Assembly (NCBI GenBank): GCA_937898885.1
Contig: CALDKD010000087.1
Span: 1 to 30,322 of the forward strand
DNA from: an uncultured Bacteroidales bacterium
GTDB lineage: Bacteria; Bacteroidota; Bacteroidia; Bacteroidales; Bacteroidaceae
Direction: 5' to 3'
DNA: 30,322 nucleotides
Shown: in pieces, positions 1-8,313 of the stretch
How positions within the stretch are numbered: the stretch's first letter is position 1
Layout: each line of letters starts with the position of its first letter
Made by a program: the position numbers and the translations under genes
The notes under the pieces: model-generated
Database searches by the model: none
Told to the model about the DNA's origin: nothing
What the model saw: only the letters and a program-made list of their open reading frames with translations

Positions 1-239
1 AAAAAGGCTCCGGGCCAATCACCCTGGAGGCAAGTTCAGACAGCGGTCTCAAAGTCGGATTCTATGCAGAATGCGGGCCTGTGAGAATCGAGGACAATAT
101 CCTGTATTTCACCGGCATACCGCCCAAGACTAAATTCCCGGTAAAAGTGTCCGTGGTTGCATGGCAATACGGACGCACGGGAGAAAACTGCATCCAAACC
201 GCAGAGCCCGTAAGACAGATATTCTACATAAACAGATGA
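1..239 (+). CDS. C-terminal fragment of exported protein with Ig-like tail domain (5' end outside window)
   Basis: An open frame enters from the left edge (first full codon at base 3) and stops with TGA at 237-239, leaving 78 codons. The fragment reads as a small beta-sandwich. Its motif IPPKTKFPVKVSVVAWQ and ending AEPVRQIFYI match the C-terminus of the alpha/beta-hydrolase at 4095-5702 (IPPGSRFPVKVRVVAWQ, AEPVEQVFYI). The missing part is therefore probably a paralogous hydrolase, but the tail domain could also sit on another enzyme class. The next gene starts 53 bases downstream on the same strand, so it probably heads or joins the 1-4088 transcription unit. The catalytic part is not visible, so no reaction is assigned. 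Confidence 0.7.
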   Translation, partial: KGSGPITLEASSDSGLKVGFYAECGPVRIEDNILYFTGIPPKTKFPVKVSVVAWQYGRTGENCIQTAEPVRQIFYINR

Positions 240-292
240 TGTTATTTGATGGATGCTGAATTTTTATCACTATATTAAGCGTTGTTCAGATT

Positions 293-1924
293 ATGATAAA
301 AAAAATAATAAAGGTCTGCTTCTATATATTAATTGTCTTCCTGTCATCATGCAGCGGCCATTCTTCTTCGGACGGTGCAATCGATGTTACTGTCCCAGGG
401 ATACAATTTGATCATTACTGGAGCCGCTGCGTAGGAGCTGGACGCGCAAATGAAGGTTTGCGGGCTTCATGGCAGGAGCATCTGAAAACAGTTCAAAAGG
501 ACTGTGGCTTTCAATATGTCAGATTCCACGGTCTGTTCCATGATGATATGTTTGTATATCGTGAAGCAAATCAACGTGGGGACTATAGGGAAGGCCTTGA
601 AGTGTTTAACTGGCAGTACGTTGACGAGCTGTTTGACCGCATGCTCGACAACGGCACAAAGCCTTTCCTGGAACTTGGCTTCTTCCCCAAAGACATTGCC
701 TGCCCTGAAAGCAAGACCCAGATGTGGTGGAAAGGGAACATCACACCACCGGAGAATCTCGGGAAATGGGAAAAACTGATCACAAAATTCACAGAGCACA
801 TAATCGCCCGCTATGGAATCGATGAAGTTCGCACTTGGTACTTTGAAGTTTGGAACGAGCCAAACATCAGAGGGTTCTGGGACGCCGACCAGGCGGCGTA
901 TTTTGAACTGTACAAAATCACAGCGTCTGCTGTCAAAAAAGTGGACAGCCAGCTTAAAGTCGGAGGGCCGGCGACCAGTTCTTTCCGAAGGATGCAGGAT
1001 GAACATGGGCAGTTCTATTATGTCGGCACATGGATTGACGATTTCATCAGCTACTGCCAGCAGGAACAACTTCCTGTGGATTTCATCTCTTGTCATCCGT
1101 ATCCTCATGAATGGGCCTTTGATGCAGAACAGGAAAACCTCAATGCAAATCATATTCGCCTGATGACGTCCACCATAGATGATATGCGTTGGGTCAGGAA
1201 CCGCGTCGACAACAGTCCATACTCGGATGCCGAAATCCATCTTACCGAATGGAGTACCAGTGCATCTTCCAGAGACCATTCACACGACCGCCTGCCTGCT
1301 GCCTCATTCTTGCTGAAAGTGATTCCTCAGGGCATCGGGCTGGTAAATTCACTGTCATATTGGACTTTTACGGATGTTTTCGAAGAGAAAGGTGCCGGTA
1401 ACAGCATTTTTCATGGCGGGTTCGGATTGATCAACTACCAGGGACTTACAAAGCCCACATTCCACGCATACCGGATGCTCAACGCTTTGGGCGACGAGAT
1501 AATACATCAGGATGATGTGTCCCTTGTCACTCGCCACTCCGACACCGGAAAGATTACAGCAATCCTTACTCATTACCCTGATGAAATGAACGGAAAGGGT
1601 ATTCCTGTCAGCAATTTCGAAGATGAGGCATCAGCCCAACGCGCTTGTGAACTCGGTTCGCCAAAAGAGTATTCATTGACTCTTTCCGGATTGAAGTCAG
1701 GAACAGTTTTCGATGTCGAGATACTCGACAAAGAGCATGGAGACGTATATGAGGAGTGGCAAAAAATGGGCTCTCCGGAGCCTCCTACAAGAGAGCAGAT
1801 TGCTGAACTCAAAGTAAAAGGTTCCGCAACTCTCAAAAGCACAATCAAATCTGACCGCAGAGGCATCCTTTCCTGGAAAGAGACTCTGCTACCTTGGAGT
1901 TGCGTTCTCATTAATGAGCGCTGA
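293..1924 (+). CDS. GH39 family glycoside hydrolase, lipoprotein (beta-xylosidase-like)
   Basis: This 543-residue protein is a (beta/alpha)8 GH39 hydrolase, a family of retaining enzymes that includes beta-xylosidase, alpha-L-iduronidase and arabinofuranosidase-type activities. The predicted acid/base is E189 in YFEVWNEPN and the nucleophile is E319 in IHLTEWSTS. The GH39 N-terminal signature VGAGRANEGLRASW lies near residues 47-60. A lipoprotein signal ends in LSSC with Cys20, so the enzyme is probably anchored to the outer membrane. Two more GH39 paralogues lie at 13688-15340 and 22584-24209. This copy lacks their roughly 20-residue IADxRHDGE insertion after the GGPATS motif and is the most divergent of the three. 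It is followed after 31 bases by the heparinase-like gene, suggesting cotranscription. The family call is firm. The sugar specificity is not, since GH39 is polyspecific. Confidence 0.9.
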   Translation: MIKKIIKVCFYILIVFLSSCSGHSSSDGAIDVTVPGIQFDHYWSRCVGAGRANEGLRASWQEHLKTVQKDCGFQYVRFHGLFHDDMFVYREANQRGDYREGLEVFNWQYVDELFDRMLDNGTKPFLELGFFPKDIACPESKTQMWWKGNITPPENLGKWEKLITKFTEHIIARYGIDEVRTWYFEVWNEPNIRGFWDADQAAYFELYKITASAVKKVDSQLKVGGPATSSFRRMQDEHGQFYYVGTWIDDFISYCQQEQLPVDFISCHPYPHEWAFDAEQENLNANHIRLMTSTIDDMRWVRNRVDNSPYSDAEIHLTEWSTSASSRDHSHDRLPAASFLLKVIPQGIGLVNSLSYWTFTDVFEEKGAGNSIFHGGFGLINYQGLTKPTFHAYRMLNALGDEIIHQDDVSLVTRHSDTGKITAILTHYPDEMNGKGIPVSNFEDEASAQRACELGSPKEYSLTLSGLKSGTVFDVEILDKEHGDVYEEWQKMGSPEPPTREQIAELKVKGSATLKSTIKSDRRGILSWKETLLPWSCVLINER

Positions 1925-1955
1925 GTTCCTAATCCGCAGGCAATTAACTATATAA

Positions 1956-4088
1956 ATGACAATTATGTTTCTCAGACACAACCTTCGCCGACTCACATTG
2001 ATTGGAGTCATCTTATTCACCTTACTACCTGAATGCTGGGCTGATGTAAAAATAATGTGTAGCCCCGACCGTATAGAGGACCTCAAAACTCGGATGAACC
2101 AGGATAAAAATGTTCAGAACACGTGTGATGAGATTATCAGAAGAGTTGATAATTCCATCAAAAACGGGAAACAGCGTCTTAATCAACAGGAACTTTGCCT
2201 TGCATGGCTTCTTACGGGCAAGAAAAGCTACAGCGAAAAAGCAAAGGAACTCATGATGGCACAATGCAATCGTGACAAATGGGTCAGCGATGATATGCTG
2301 CGCCGAGAACCGGCATGGCATTCTGAGATGAGCACAGCATCAACTGCCTGTTCCGTTGCGACGCTATATGACTGTTTCAAGGAGACATTGTCCGACGAGG
2401 AACGCACATTTATCCGCAGCAAAGTGTTCGAATTGGGAATCGACCCGACGTTAAAGGACTGGGTACTTGACGGCACCCGCATACACTCGTTCAATTCAAT
2501 GGGGCATAACTGGTGGTCACATTGCGTCTTCAACGCCGGAACTGCATGCATGGCATTCATAGACGAGGACCCAAGAGCACAGGAGTATATAGACATCATC
2601 GATTCGATCGCTGCAGATTGGATCAGTTTCAGTGGAGACCGGCTTCAGAACAAACCCAAAACATATGATCGCGGTGCCATGTATGAATCTGTCGGATATG
2701 CCGGCGTCACTAACGGATGTTATCTGAGCTACAGGCTCGCCTGGCAGAACACCTTCCCGGAAAAGAAGGCTGAAGACATCGAATGCCTCCGAGAAATCGC
2801 CCAATGGTACATGGATGTCAATTATCCACGCACCGGTCATCCGTTCAGCCTCTACTTCGGAGATTCAGAGCTTCTTAACAATGGGCTTGCTCCTGTAAAA
2901 TATCTCTATCTATTAGGATACGGGACACCTGACAGCCTTTGGTACATAAATCAATTCGAGCAGAAGGAGAATGTCTTCGACCTACTCTATCCAATTGAAA
3001 TGAAGGATGTGCCTGCAGTTCCGTCGATTCAAGCTTCAACTCTTTATGAGACTAACGGATGGGGGATACTCCGCAGTTCATGGGAGAAGAACGCTACCAT
3101 GCTAGGTGTTATTTCCGGCCATACATGGAATCATCGTCACGCCGACTGTAATTCGTTCGTCCTATTCCACAATGGAGAATATTTGATAAAGGATGCGGGC
3201 AATTGCAGCTACGGCAATCCGCTTTATTCCTCATATTACAGGCAAAGCCAGGCACACAATGTGGTCCTTTTCAACGGAGAAGGCCAGCCAAAGGAACAGG
3301 AATATGCCGGGTCAATGCTGGACGGCCATCTTCAGGACCTGATTGACGAGGGAGACATACGCTACATCCTTGCGGATGGATGCGGTCCTATGGCTAAGAC
3401 TCTCTCCAGGAATTTCCGACATTTCCTATGGATTGACAACACCATTCTTGTCATAGATGACCTGAAAGCCTATGACGGTTCCTTCGGGCAATTCGAGTGG
3501 CTACTCCACCCTGAAGGAGAATGCAGAAAAGAAGGTCTTGATCTGGTCATTACCAACGGGAATGCATCAGCGAATGTGCGCATGCTTTTCCCGGAAACAT
3601 TGATTGCCACCGGATGGAATCACGATTTCCCGGAAAAAATGCAATTACGGCCAATCGAAGCTCCCATAGCCAGGAACGAACAGCAGATGGAAACCTACTA
3701 TTCAATTATGGCACCGGAAAAAGCCAACCGCATCAAGGGCGTGATGGCCATAATTCTTAAAGATTCTCCCGATGATAAAGATCTTCCCGACATACAGCGT
3801 ATCACAGGGCACGAATACATCGGCCTCCGGATCAAATTCAAAGGAATCGTAACAGAGGTTTATTTGAACGAGCGGGCAGACGGGCGCCTAATGCATTTGA
3901 ACAGCATCAAGGAAATGGGCGGATTCCAAACTGATGCATACCTTTTCGCTTTCTCGTACCCGGAAGGCGAAAAACCTGAGACATCCAATATATCTCGCTA
4001 TTTCCTCGCTTATGGCAGTTTCATCCGAAAGGGCGGAACCAGCATTTTTGAGAATCAGCAAAAGGTCACGTGCGTAATCCGCCCATAA
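1956..4088 (+). CDS. Heparinase II/III-fold protein, candidate polysaccharide lyase (710 aa)
   Basis: The protein has an N-terminal signal peptide (hydrophobic stretch about 15-27, ending CWA) and then an alpha/alpha-toroid. This is followed by a beta-sandwich typical of heparinase II/III-like lyases, which cleave uronic-acid glycosidic bonds by beta-elimination. The toroid has H184-N185 in GHNWWSHCVFNAG, matching the charge-neutralising Asn site. The C-terminal domain starts with NHRHADCNSFVLF (H393, H395, D397) and continues with IKDAGNCSYG, the family hallmark. The start at 1956 is chosen over a second ATG at 1965; both keep the signal. It ends six bases before the convergent gene at 4095. 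Its last 20 codons (4029-4088) match the end of the broken transposase frame at 21062-21121. Substrate cannot be assigned; with GH88 nearby, a lyase role is plausible. Confidence 0.85.
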   Translation: MTIMFLRHNLRRLTLIGVILFTLLPECWADVKIMCSPDRIEDLKTRMNQDKNVQNTCDEIIRRVDNSIKNGKQRLNQQELCLAWLLTGKKSYSEKAKELMMAQCNRDKWVSDDMLRREPAWHSEMSTASTACSVATLYDCFKETLSDEERTFIRSKVFELGIDPTLKDWVLDGTRIHSFNSMGHNWWSHCVFNAGTACMAFIDEDPRAQEYIDIIDSIAADWISFSGDRLQNKPKTYDRGAMYESVGYAGVTNGCYLSYRLAWQNTFPEKKAEDIECLREIAQWYMDVNYPRTGHPFSLYFGDSELLNNGLAPVKYLYLLGYGTPDSLWYINQFEQKENVFDLLYPIEMKDVPAVPSIQASTLYETNGWGILRSSWEKNATMLGVISGHTWNHRHADCNSFVLFHNGEYLIKDAGNCSYGNPLYSSYYRQSQAHNVVLFNGEGQPKEQEYAGSMLDGHLQDLIDEGDIRYILADGCGPMAKTLSRNFRHFLWIDNTILVIDDLKAYDGSFGQFEWLLHPEGECRKEGLDLVITNGNASANVRMLFPETLIATGWNHDFPEKMQLRPIEAPIARNEQQMETYYSIMAPEKANRIKGVMAIILKDSPDDKDLPDIQRITGHEYIGLRIKFKGIVTEVYLNERADGRLMHLNSIKEMGGFQTDAYLFAFSYPEGEKPETSNISRYFLAYGSFIRKGGTSIFENQQKVTCVIRP

Positions 4089-4094
4089 CTGATT

Positions 4095-5702
4095 TTACTT
4101 AATATAGAACACCTGTTCTACAGGCTCCGCCGTTTTTACGCAAGGCTCCTTTTCACTGCCCGGTTGCCAGGCAACGACTCTCACCTTGACAGGGAAACGA
4201 CTCCCCGGAGGAATTTGGGTCAAGACAAGTTGATCGCCGGAAACATACGCGGGGCCCGACACAACATAGAAGTGCACGGGAAGGTGCTGGCTTGATTTGG
4301 CATGAAGCTCTATGGTTTTTGTGCCAATGGGGACATTGTCGATCTTTTTAAAAGTAATTCTCTGTTCCTTCCCGTCTTCAAAATACCCGGGAAGGCGCAA
4401 CGGGAGCGTAGAAACTGCATGGCCATAAAAGAAATCCGACTCGCTGAAAGCAAACACCCCCACACCACCATGATAAGTCAATCCTGTCTTCGAAGGAGAG
4501 TATATGAATGTGGAATCATTGACAATCCTCACGGGTCCGCTCTGGCGTTTTATATGTATTGCTTCCATTGAATGTGCATCAGTCACTTTCGAATAAGTGG
4601 AATCCACGAAAACGGGGCGGGCATGTATCTCCATTTCATGACCGTCACACACATATGAAACAAACTCACCAGGCTTAAGAATTCTTCCGTCCTGCAACCA
4701 GCCAATATACTGCCGATCCTTGTCTCTCTCACGTTCATAAATGCTTTCTGTCCATCGGGCCATCACCTCAGACTGGTACCAGAAAGCCACATTTCGGTCA
4801 CCTCCATATGAATCGTAGAAATTGGTAACACTCGTGGGGGGAAGATTCTTGCGCCAGCGATCAGCAAGCCAGCCTTCGTCAGGAGAAACAAGCCGCAAAA
4901 CCGGCCTGGCGCCACCTGACCAATCTGCAGGAACGCGCATACTATAAGCATTCTGGATAAACGCAAGGAGGTACTTCAAATCTTCATTGCTGAAATCGCC
5001 ATGGCCTCGACCTGCATTGCACAGGAGAGAAACAGTCGACTTCGGATACTGCCGGACAAAACGATGAGCGTCCGCAATCCTAAAATCATTCCACTCACCT
5101 TCACCGATGCAGATCAATGATGGTATACCATCCACATTCCTGCTTCCCCAATCCGGATTATGATGGTTGCAGCACAAGAAGGTGGATCGTGGTGAATCTC
5201 CATGGAAAGATATCACCGCAAGCGTCTTTTCAGGATTCCAGGCGGCAAAGTTCCAAGGAATGGAGGCCTGTGCTGAATGGCTCAGTGGAACAACCGGGGC
5301 TGTCTTGAGCGATTCGTAACCCGATTCTGCTGCCAGAAGTTCTATCATCCGGTCATAGATCAGCTGTGCTCCATCCTCCACGTCAAACACCCCGCTCCTG
5401 TCAATGCACCTGTAAACCCAAACGATGCCAAAGTCCATCTCCTCAAGTCCGTCTCTGAATATTTTGTCCTCAAGGATTGCTTCCTCCAACGCGTTTCCTC
5501 CACAAAAAACAAAGCCTTTCAAGTCGGAACAACCTGGAGGAATCCACAGGAATGCCTCTCTCTCTATACCATCGATACGTCCATCCATTTTGACGCTCCA
5601 TTGATAAATCCGATTCTCGGGAGAATATTCACTGTCTTGCGACCATGCGGGATTTTGGAAAACCGTGATGGCCAAAATCAATATAAAAACATACCTTCTC
5701 AT
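4095..5702 (-). CDS. Exported alpha/beta-hydrolase with C-terminal Ig-like domain, putative carbohydrate esterase
   Basis: This 535-residue protein starts with a clear signal peptide (residues 1-21, ending AWS). Residues about 30-260 look like an alpha/beta-hydrolase. There is an early FCGGNA loop that could form an oxyanion hole, a candidate nucleophile Ser143 in PLSHSAQAS, a strand reading PSLICIGEGEWND, and a candidate His234 in AGRGHGDFS. The nucleophile elbow lacks the usual GxSxG glycines. Residues about 390-535 form one or two beta domains, ending with IPPGSRFPVKVRVVAWQ, shared with the truncated gene at 1-239. It is the last gene of the four-gene minus-strand operon. Its ATG overlaps the upstream stop by one base (TAATG), implying translational coupling to the heparinase-like gene. 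An esterase removing acyl groups from the target glycan is plausible, but no carbohydrate esterase family could be assigned. Confidence 0.65.
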   Translation of the reverse strand: MRRYVFILILAITVFQNPAWSQDSEYSPENRIYQWSVKMDGRIDGIEREAFLWIPPGCSDLKGFVFCGGNALEEAILEDKIFRDGLEEMDFGIVWVYRCIDRSGVFDVEDGAQLIYDRMIELLAAESGYESLKTAPVVPLSHSAQASIPWNFAAWNPEKTLAVISFHGDSPRSTFLCCNHHNPDWGSRNVDGIPSLICIGEGEWNDFRIADAHRFVRQYPKSTVSLLCNAGRGHGDFSNEDLKYLLAFIQNAYSMRVPADWSGGARPVLRLVSPDEGWLADRWRKNLPPTSVTNFYDSYGGDRNVAFWYQSEVMARWTESIYERERDKDRQYIGWLQDGRILKPGEFVSYVCDGHEMEIHARPVFVDSTYSKVTDAHSMEAIHIKRQSGPVRIVNDSTFIYSPSKTGLTYHGGVGVFAFSESDFFYGHAVSTLPLRLPGYFEDGKEQRITFKKIDNVPIGTKTIELHAKSSQHLPVHFYVVSGPAYVSGDQLVLTQIPPGSRFPVKVRVVAWQPGSEKEPCVKTAEPVEQVFYIK

Positions 5703-8305
5703 TATAAAACAAGATTATTGCATTTCTCTACCAAATAGTATTTTCTGTTAATTTTCACGGTTGCCGGTCCACTCGTAGAACAATGCCATTGGCCATCCTC
5801 TCGCCAAAGAGCCGCCTTGACTTTAGTCTTTGAGCTTATCGAAAGTTTCCCGTAGCCAAATTCTTTTCCTTCTCCAAGATACAAGCCGACGACCTTCCCT
5901 CGTTTTTTTGTCACGGTATATAGAGCACCGTCATCTTTTGAAAACGGTTTGACAATGATATCGCTGCGTCCGGGAGCAGATTCAATGCACAACCCCCTGC
6001 CTTGCCTCAATTGAACTTCACGGACGGAACGCACTCCCGGAACATCGCCTTTATATACATCATATACTGCCATAAACGGGTTTGCATCAGCATTTTCCCC
6101 GCTCTGGCGCACTATCAAAGTATGAGTTGGTCTGCCATCCGTACTGGCCCCGCCCGGAGTTAAGGCTGAGCTGACAAAAGACGAGGGCGCAGATGCACGC
6201 ATGAGAAGGCGATTCCTGCCTCCAGTCATCCACAAACGTGAGTGGATGTCTTCCGGCATCGTCCACTGTGCATAAAACACAGACGGGCAAACCGAAGCGG
6301 TGGCATCAGTAAAATAATCGTACCCTTTCAAATAACCCGGAGATAGCGACAATGAAGACGAAACCGGCAATTCCTTGCCAAACGAGTCAAACAGTTGCAA
6401 AGAATCACCAACATTGTGCATAAGATAATCGCAACTGTCAAGATCGGCAGAATAAAGATCAACATAATATCCTCTCTCCTCTGAAACACGGACCTGCACT
6501 ATGGTACGCAACTTCTCTCCAGCGGCAACAGATGCGAATTGCATGGAAGGATGGACTCGTTCAGTCCCGACAAAAGCCCCATCCGGTACCGCCGGGTCCA
6601 TTGCCATGATTTCAATTTCTCCTGCATCATAGCCAGGAATGACTGTATTCGACCCTGTCGGAGATTGATGGTATGCATGATCCTCGGACCAATAGGATTC
6701 ATATGCGGAGGAATCAGGAGTCAGGTTGTATCCATATCCATAGAAACATGCGGCGAGGCCATTAGGAGTCATATGGCCACCATTGGTTCCACCATAAAGC
6801 GAAAACATCATGGGAAACTTGTCGCTCGAGTCCCTCATCGTAATGAAACGATGATCTGCAGAATAAGACGCCCCCGACATGAGATTCGTCCCAAAAGGTT
6901 TAATTTGGTCCGAATAACAGCAGATGCCTATCCAATCACTCTTTGAACGGTCATAGGAGCAGCCATAGATACCCGTATATAGTGCATTCGAAGCAAGCTG
7001 CATACCATCAATATCACCGACTGATTCAAAATATGAATATAACTTTTCAAAAAGAGTGAAATTGGCTGGGCCACTTCTGGAATCGCCGAATGCAACGATA
7101 TTGCAACGATCATCCATCCATGGAAAAATGGCCATGGTCGCCTTCAGCAAGACCGGATTGCCTTGAATGATGTCAATGCCGTCCCGCGACAAAGACATGG
7201 CCCAATCTGTCAGCATATCTATGGTACCAAATCCGTAGCCTGGGGATTCAGGCCATAATCCGGTAACAGGATTATAGCTAGCAAGGATATCTGGGATGCA
7301 CGCCCGATATCTTGTGGATTCTTCGAGCAGGTAGTGCATATAATACTGGCGCCCTTTTCCGTCCGGATACGCTTCATTATCCTCAAGAATCAGAATCGGG
7401 CGGAGCAACATATCCCATCCATTCACGTTCCAATTTCCATTTCTACCGCCTCGGACCAGTCCAAGTTCTATAAATTTGCGGAACACCACTTCAGACGTCT
7501 CTCGCACCGAAAGCCCAAGCCGGCTGAGATCATCACTGGGGTGTGACGGAAGATAGTCGTAAAGAAAATCATACACGACAGCTGCGTGTTTTGCGAGATC
7601 ATCATGAATCTGCTCATAATCATAGAATCCGCATATTCCTCCTGGCTCCCAACCACCGCCACTCCCGGTGGAACGGCCGGGATCAAGAATCGGATTCATA
7701 TAATAAGTGCCAAGCAGCCACGCCTGATAGATGTCCGAAGAAAACGCCGCAAACTTCTCTTCTCCTGTTACCCAGTAAAGGAAAGATGCCTTCTCAGCCA
7801 AAGTAAGTATCTCGACGTTATTGCTACGTATCATATGCCCGCTTTCTTTGTATGGAACAAGAACGAGCGGCCGGCTCGAATCAAACTTATCAATGCCAAG
7901 CATATCTCCCGACTCGTTATAGGGGATACGATCCTCCAAAGGAACATTGACATACTTGTTCCAAGTTCGCATGCCCGGCATACGAAGGGTCGGAACAGGA
8001 GCGTTTCCTTCTCCGCTGTCCCAATTTTGATTTTTCAAGTAGCATTGCGTATAATGGGCGCCATCTGCCCAATACATGGCCAAGCGGGATATTATCCACT
8101 GTGGGTCATCGGCATGGCGGTCTGCATACGGCTCAACCTCATCCCGGATTTTCAAGAATGCAGTGGACGCCCACGGCGCACTTGACAATTTCTCACGAAT
8201 TGCACCAGGATCTTTTGATGTGTACAGGCAAGGGTGGTCTTTAGCTAAAGATGCCACGGACACCATCAGCAGAATCATGTTCAAAATAAGAATCTTGGCT
8301 TTCAT
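5702..8305 (-). CDS. Heparinase II/III-like protein, candidate polysaccharide lyase (867 aa)
   Basis: The protein has a signal peptide (about 1-21, ending SLA) followed by a helical toroid covering roughly residues 30-480. Motifs include NGNWNVNGWDMLL, TGLWPESPGYGFGTID and FPWMDDRCNIVAFGDSRSG. The beta-sandwich part opens with GGTNGGHMTPNGLAAC, which contains H511. The same series of motifs appears in the C-terminal two thirds of the GH43 fusion at 16769-20476 (GNWNTNEQQ, TGLWPEAPGGYG, GHRQPNG), so the two are paralogues. They form a different subgroup from the 710-residue protein at 1956-4088. Heparinase-fold enzymes usually lyse uronic-acid polymers, but some members remain uncharacterised. 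The start follows the upstream gene's stop by eight bases, and the stop overlaps the next gene's ATG. No polysaccharide lyase family number is claimed. Confidence 0.75.
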   Translation of the reverse strand: MKAKILILNMILLMVSVASLAKDHPCLYTSKDPGAIREKLSSAPWASTAFLKIRDEVEPYADRHADDPQWIISRLAMYWADGAHYTQCYLKNQNWDSGEGNAPVPTLRMPGMRTWNKYVNVPLEDRIPYNESGDMLGIDKFDSSRPLVLVPYKESGHMIRSNNVEILTLAEKASFLYWVTGEEKFAAFSSDIYQAWLLGTYYMNPILDPGRSTGSGGGWEPGGICGFYDYEQIHDDLAKHAAVVYDFLYDYLPSHPSDDLSRLGLSVRETSEVVFRKFIELGLVRGGRNGNWNVNGWDMLLRPILILEDNEAYPDGKGRQYYMHYLLEESTRYRACIPDILASYNPVTGLWPESPGYGFGTIDMLTDWAMSLSRDGIDIIQGNPVLLKATMAIFPWMDDRCNIVAFGDSRSGPANFTLFEKLYSYFESVGDIDGMQLASNALYTGIYGCSYDRSKSDWIGICCYSDQIKPFGTNLMSGASYSADHRFITMRDSSDKFPMMFSLYGGTNGGHMTPNGLAACFYGYGYNLTPDSSAYESYWSEDHAYHQSPTGSNTVIPGYDAGEIEIMAMDPAVPDGAFVGTERVHPSMQFASVAAGEKLRTIVQVRVSEERGYYVDLYSADLDSCDYLMHNVGDSLQLFDSFGKELPVSSSLSLSPGYLKGYDYFTDATASVCPSVFYAQWTMPEDIHSRLWMTGGRNRLLMRASAPSSFVSSALTPGGASTDGRPTHTLIVRQSGENADANPFMAVYDVYKGDVPGVRSVREVQLRQGRGLCIESAPGRSDIIVKPFSKDDGALYTVTKKRGKVVGLYLGEGKEFGYGKLSISSKTKVKAALWREDGQWHCSTSGPATVKINRKYYLVEKCNNLVL

Positions 8306-8313
8306 ATCTTGTT

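Noticed and set aside
467..1279. Open frame of 270 codons on the minus strand inside the first GH39 gene
   Set aside because: It is a shadow of the GH39 coding frame, with no family motif and no promoter.
4029..4088. The heparinase C-terminus being derived from a transposon
   Set aside because: The sequence reads smoothly as a final beta-strand region of the heparinase sandwich, while the IS4 copy departs from its family at this point, so the tail belongs to the heparinase gene.
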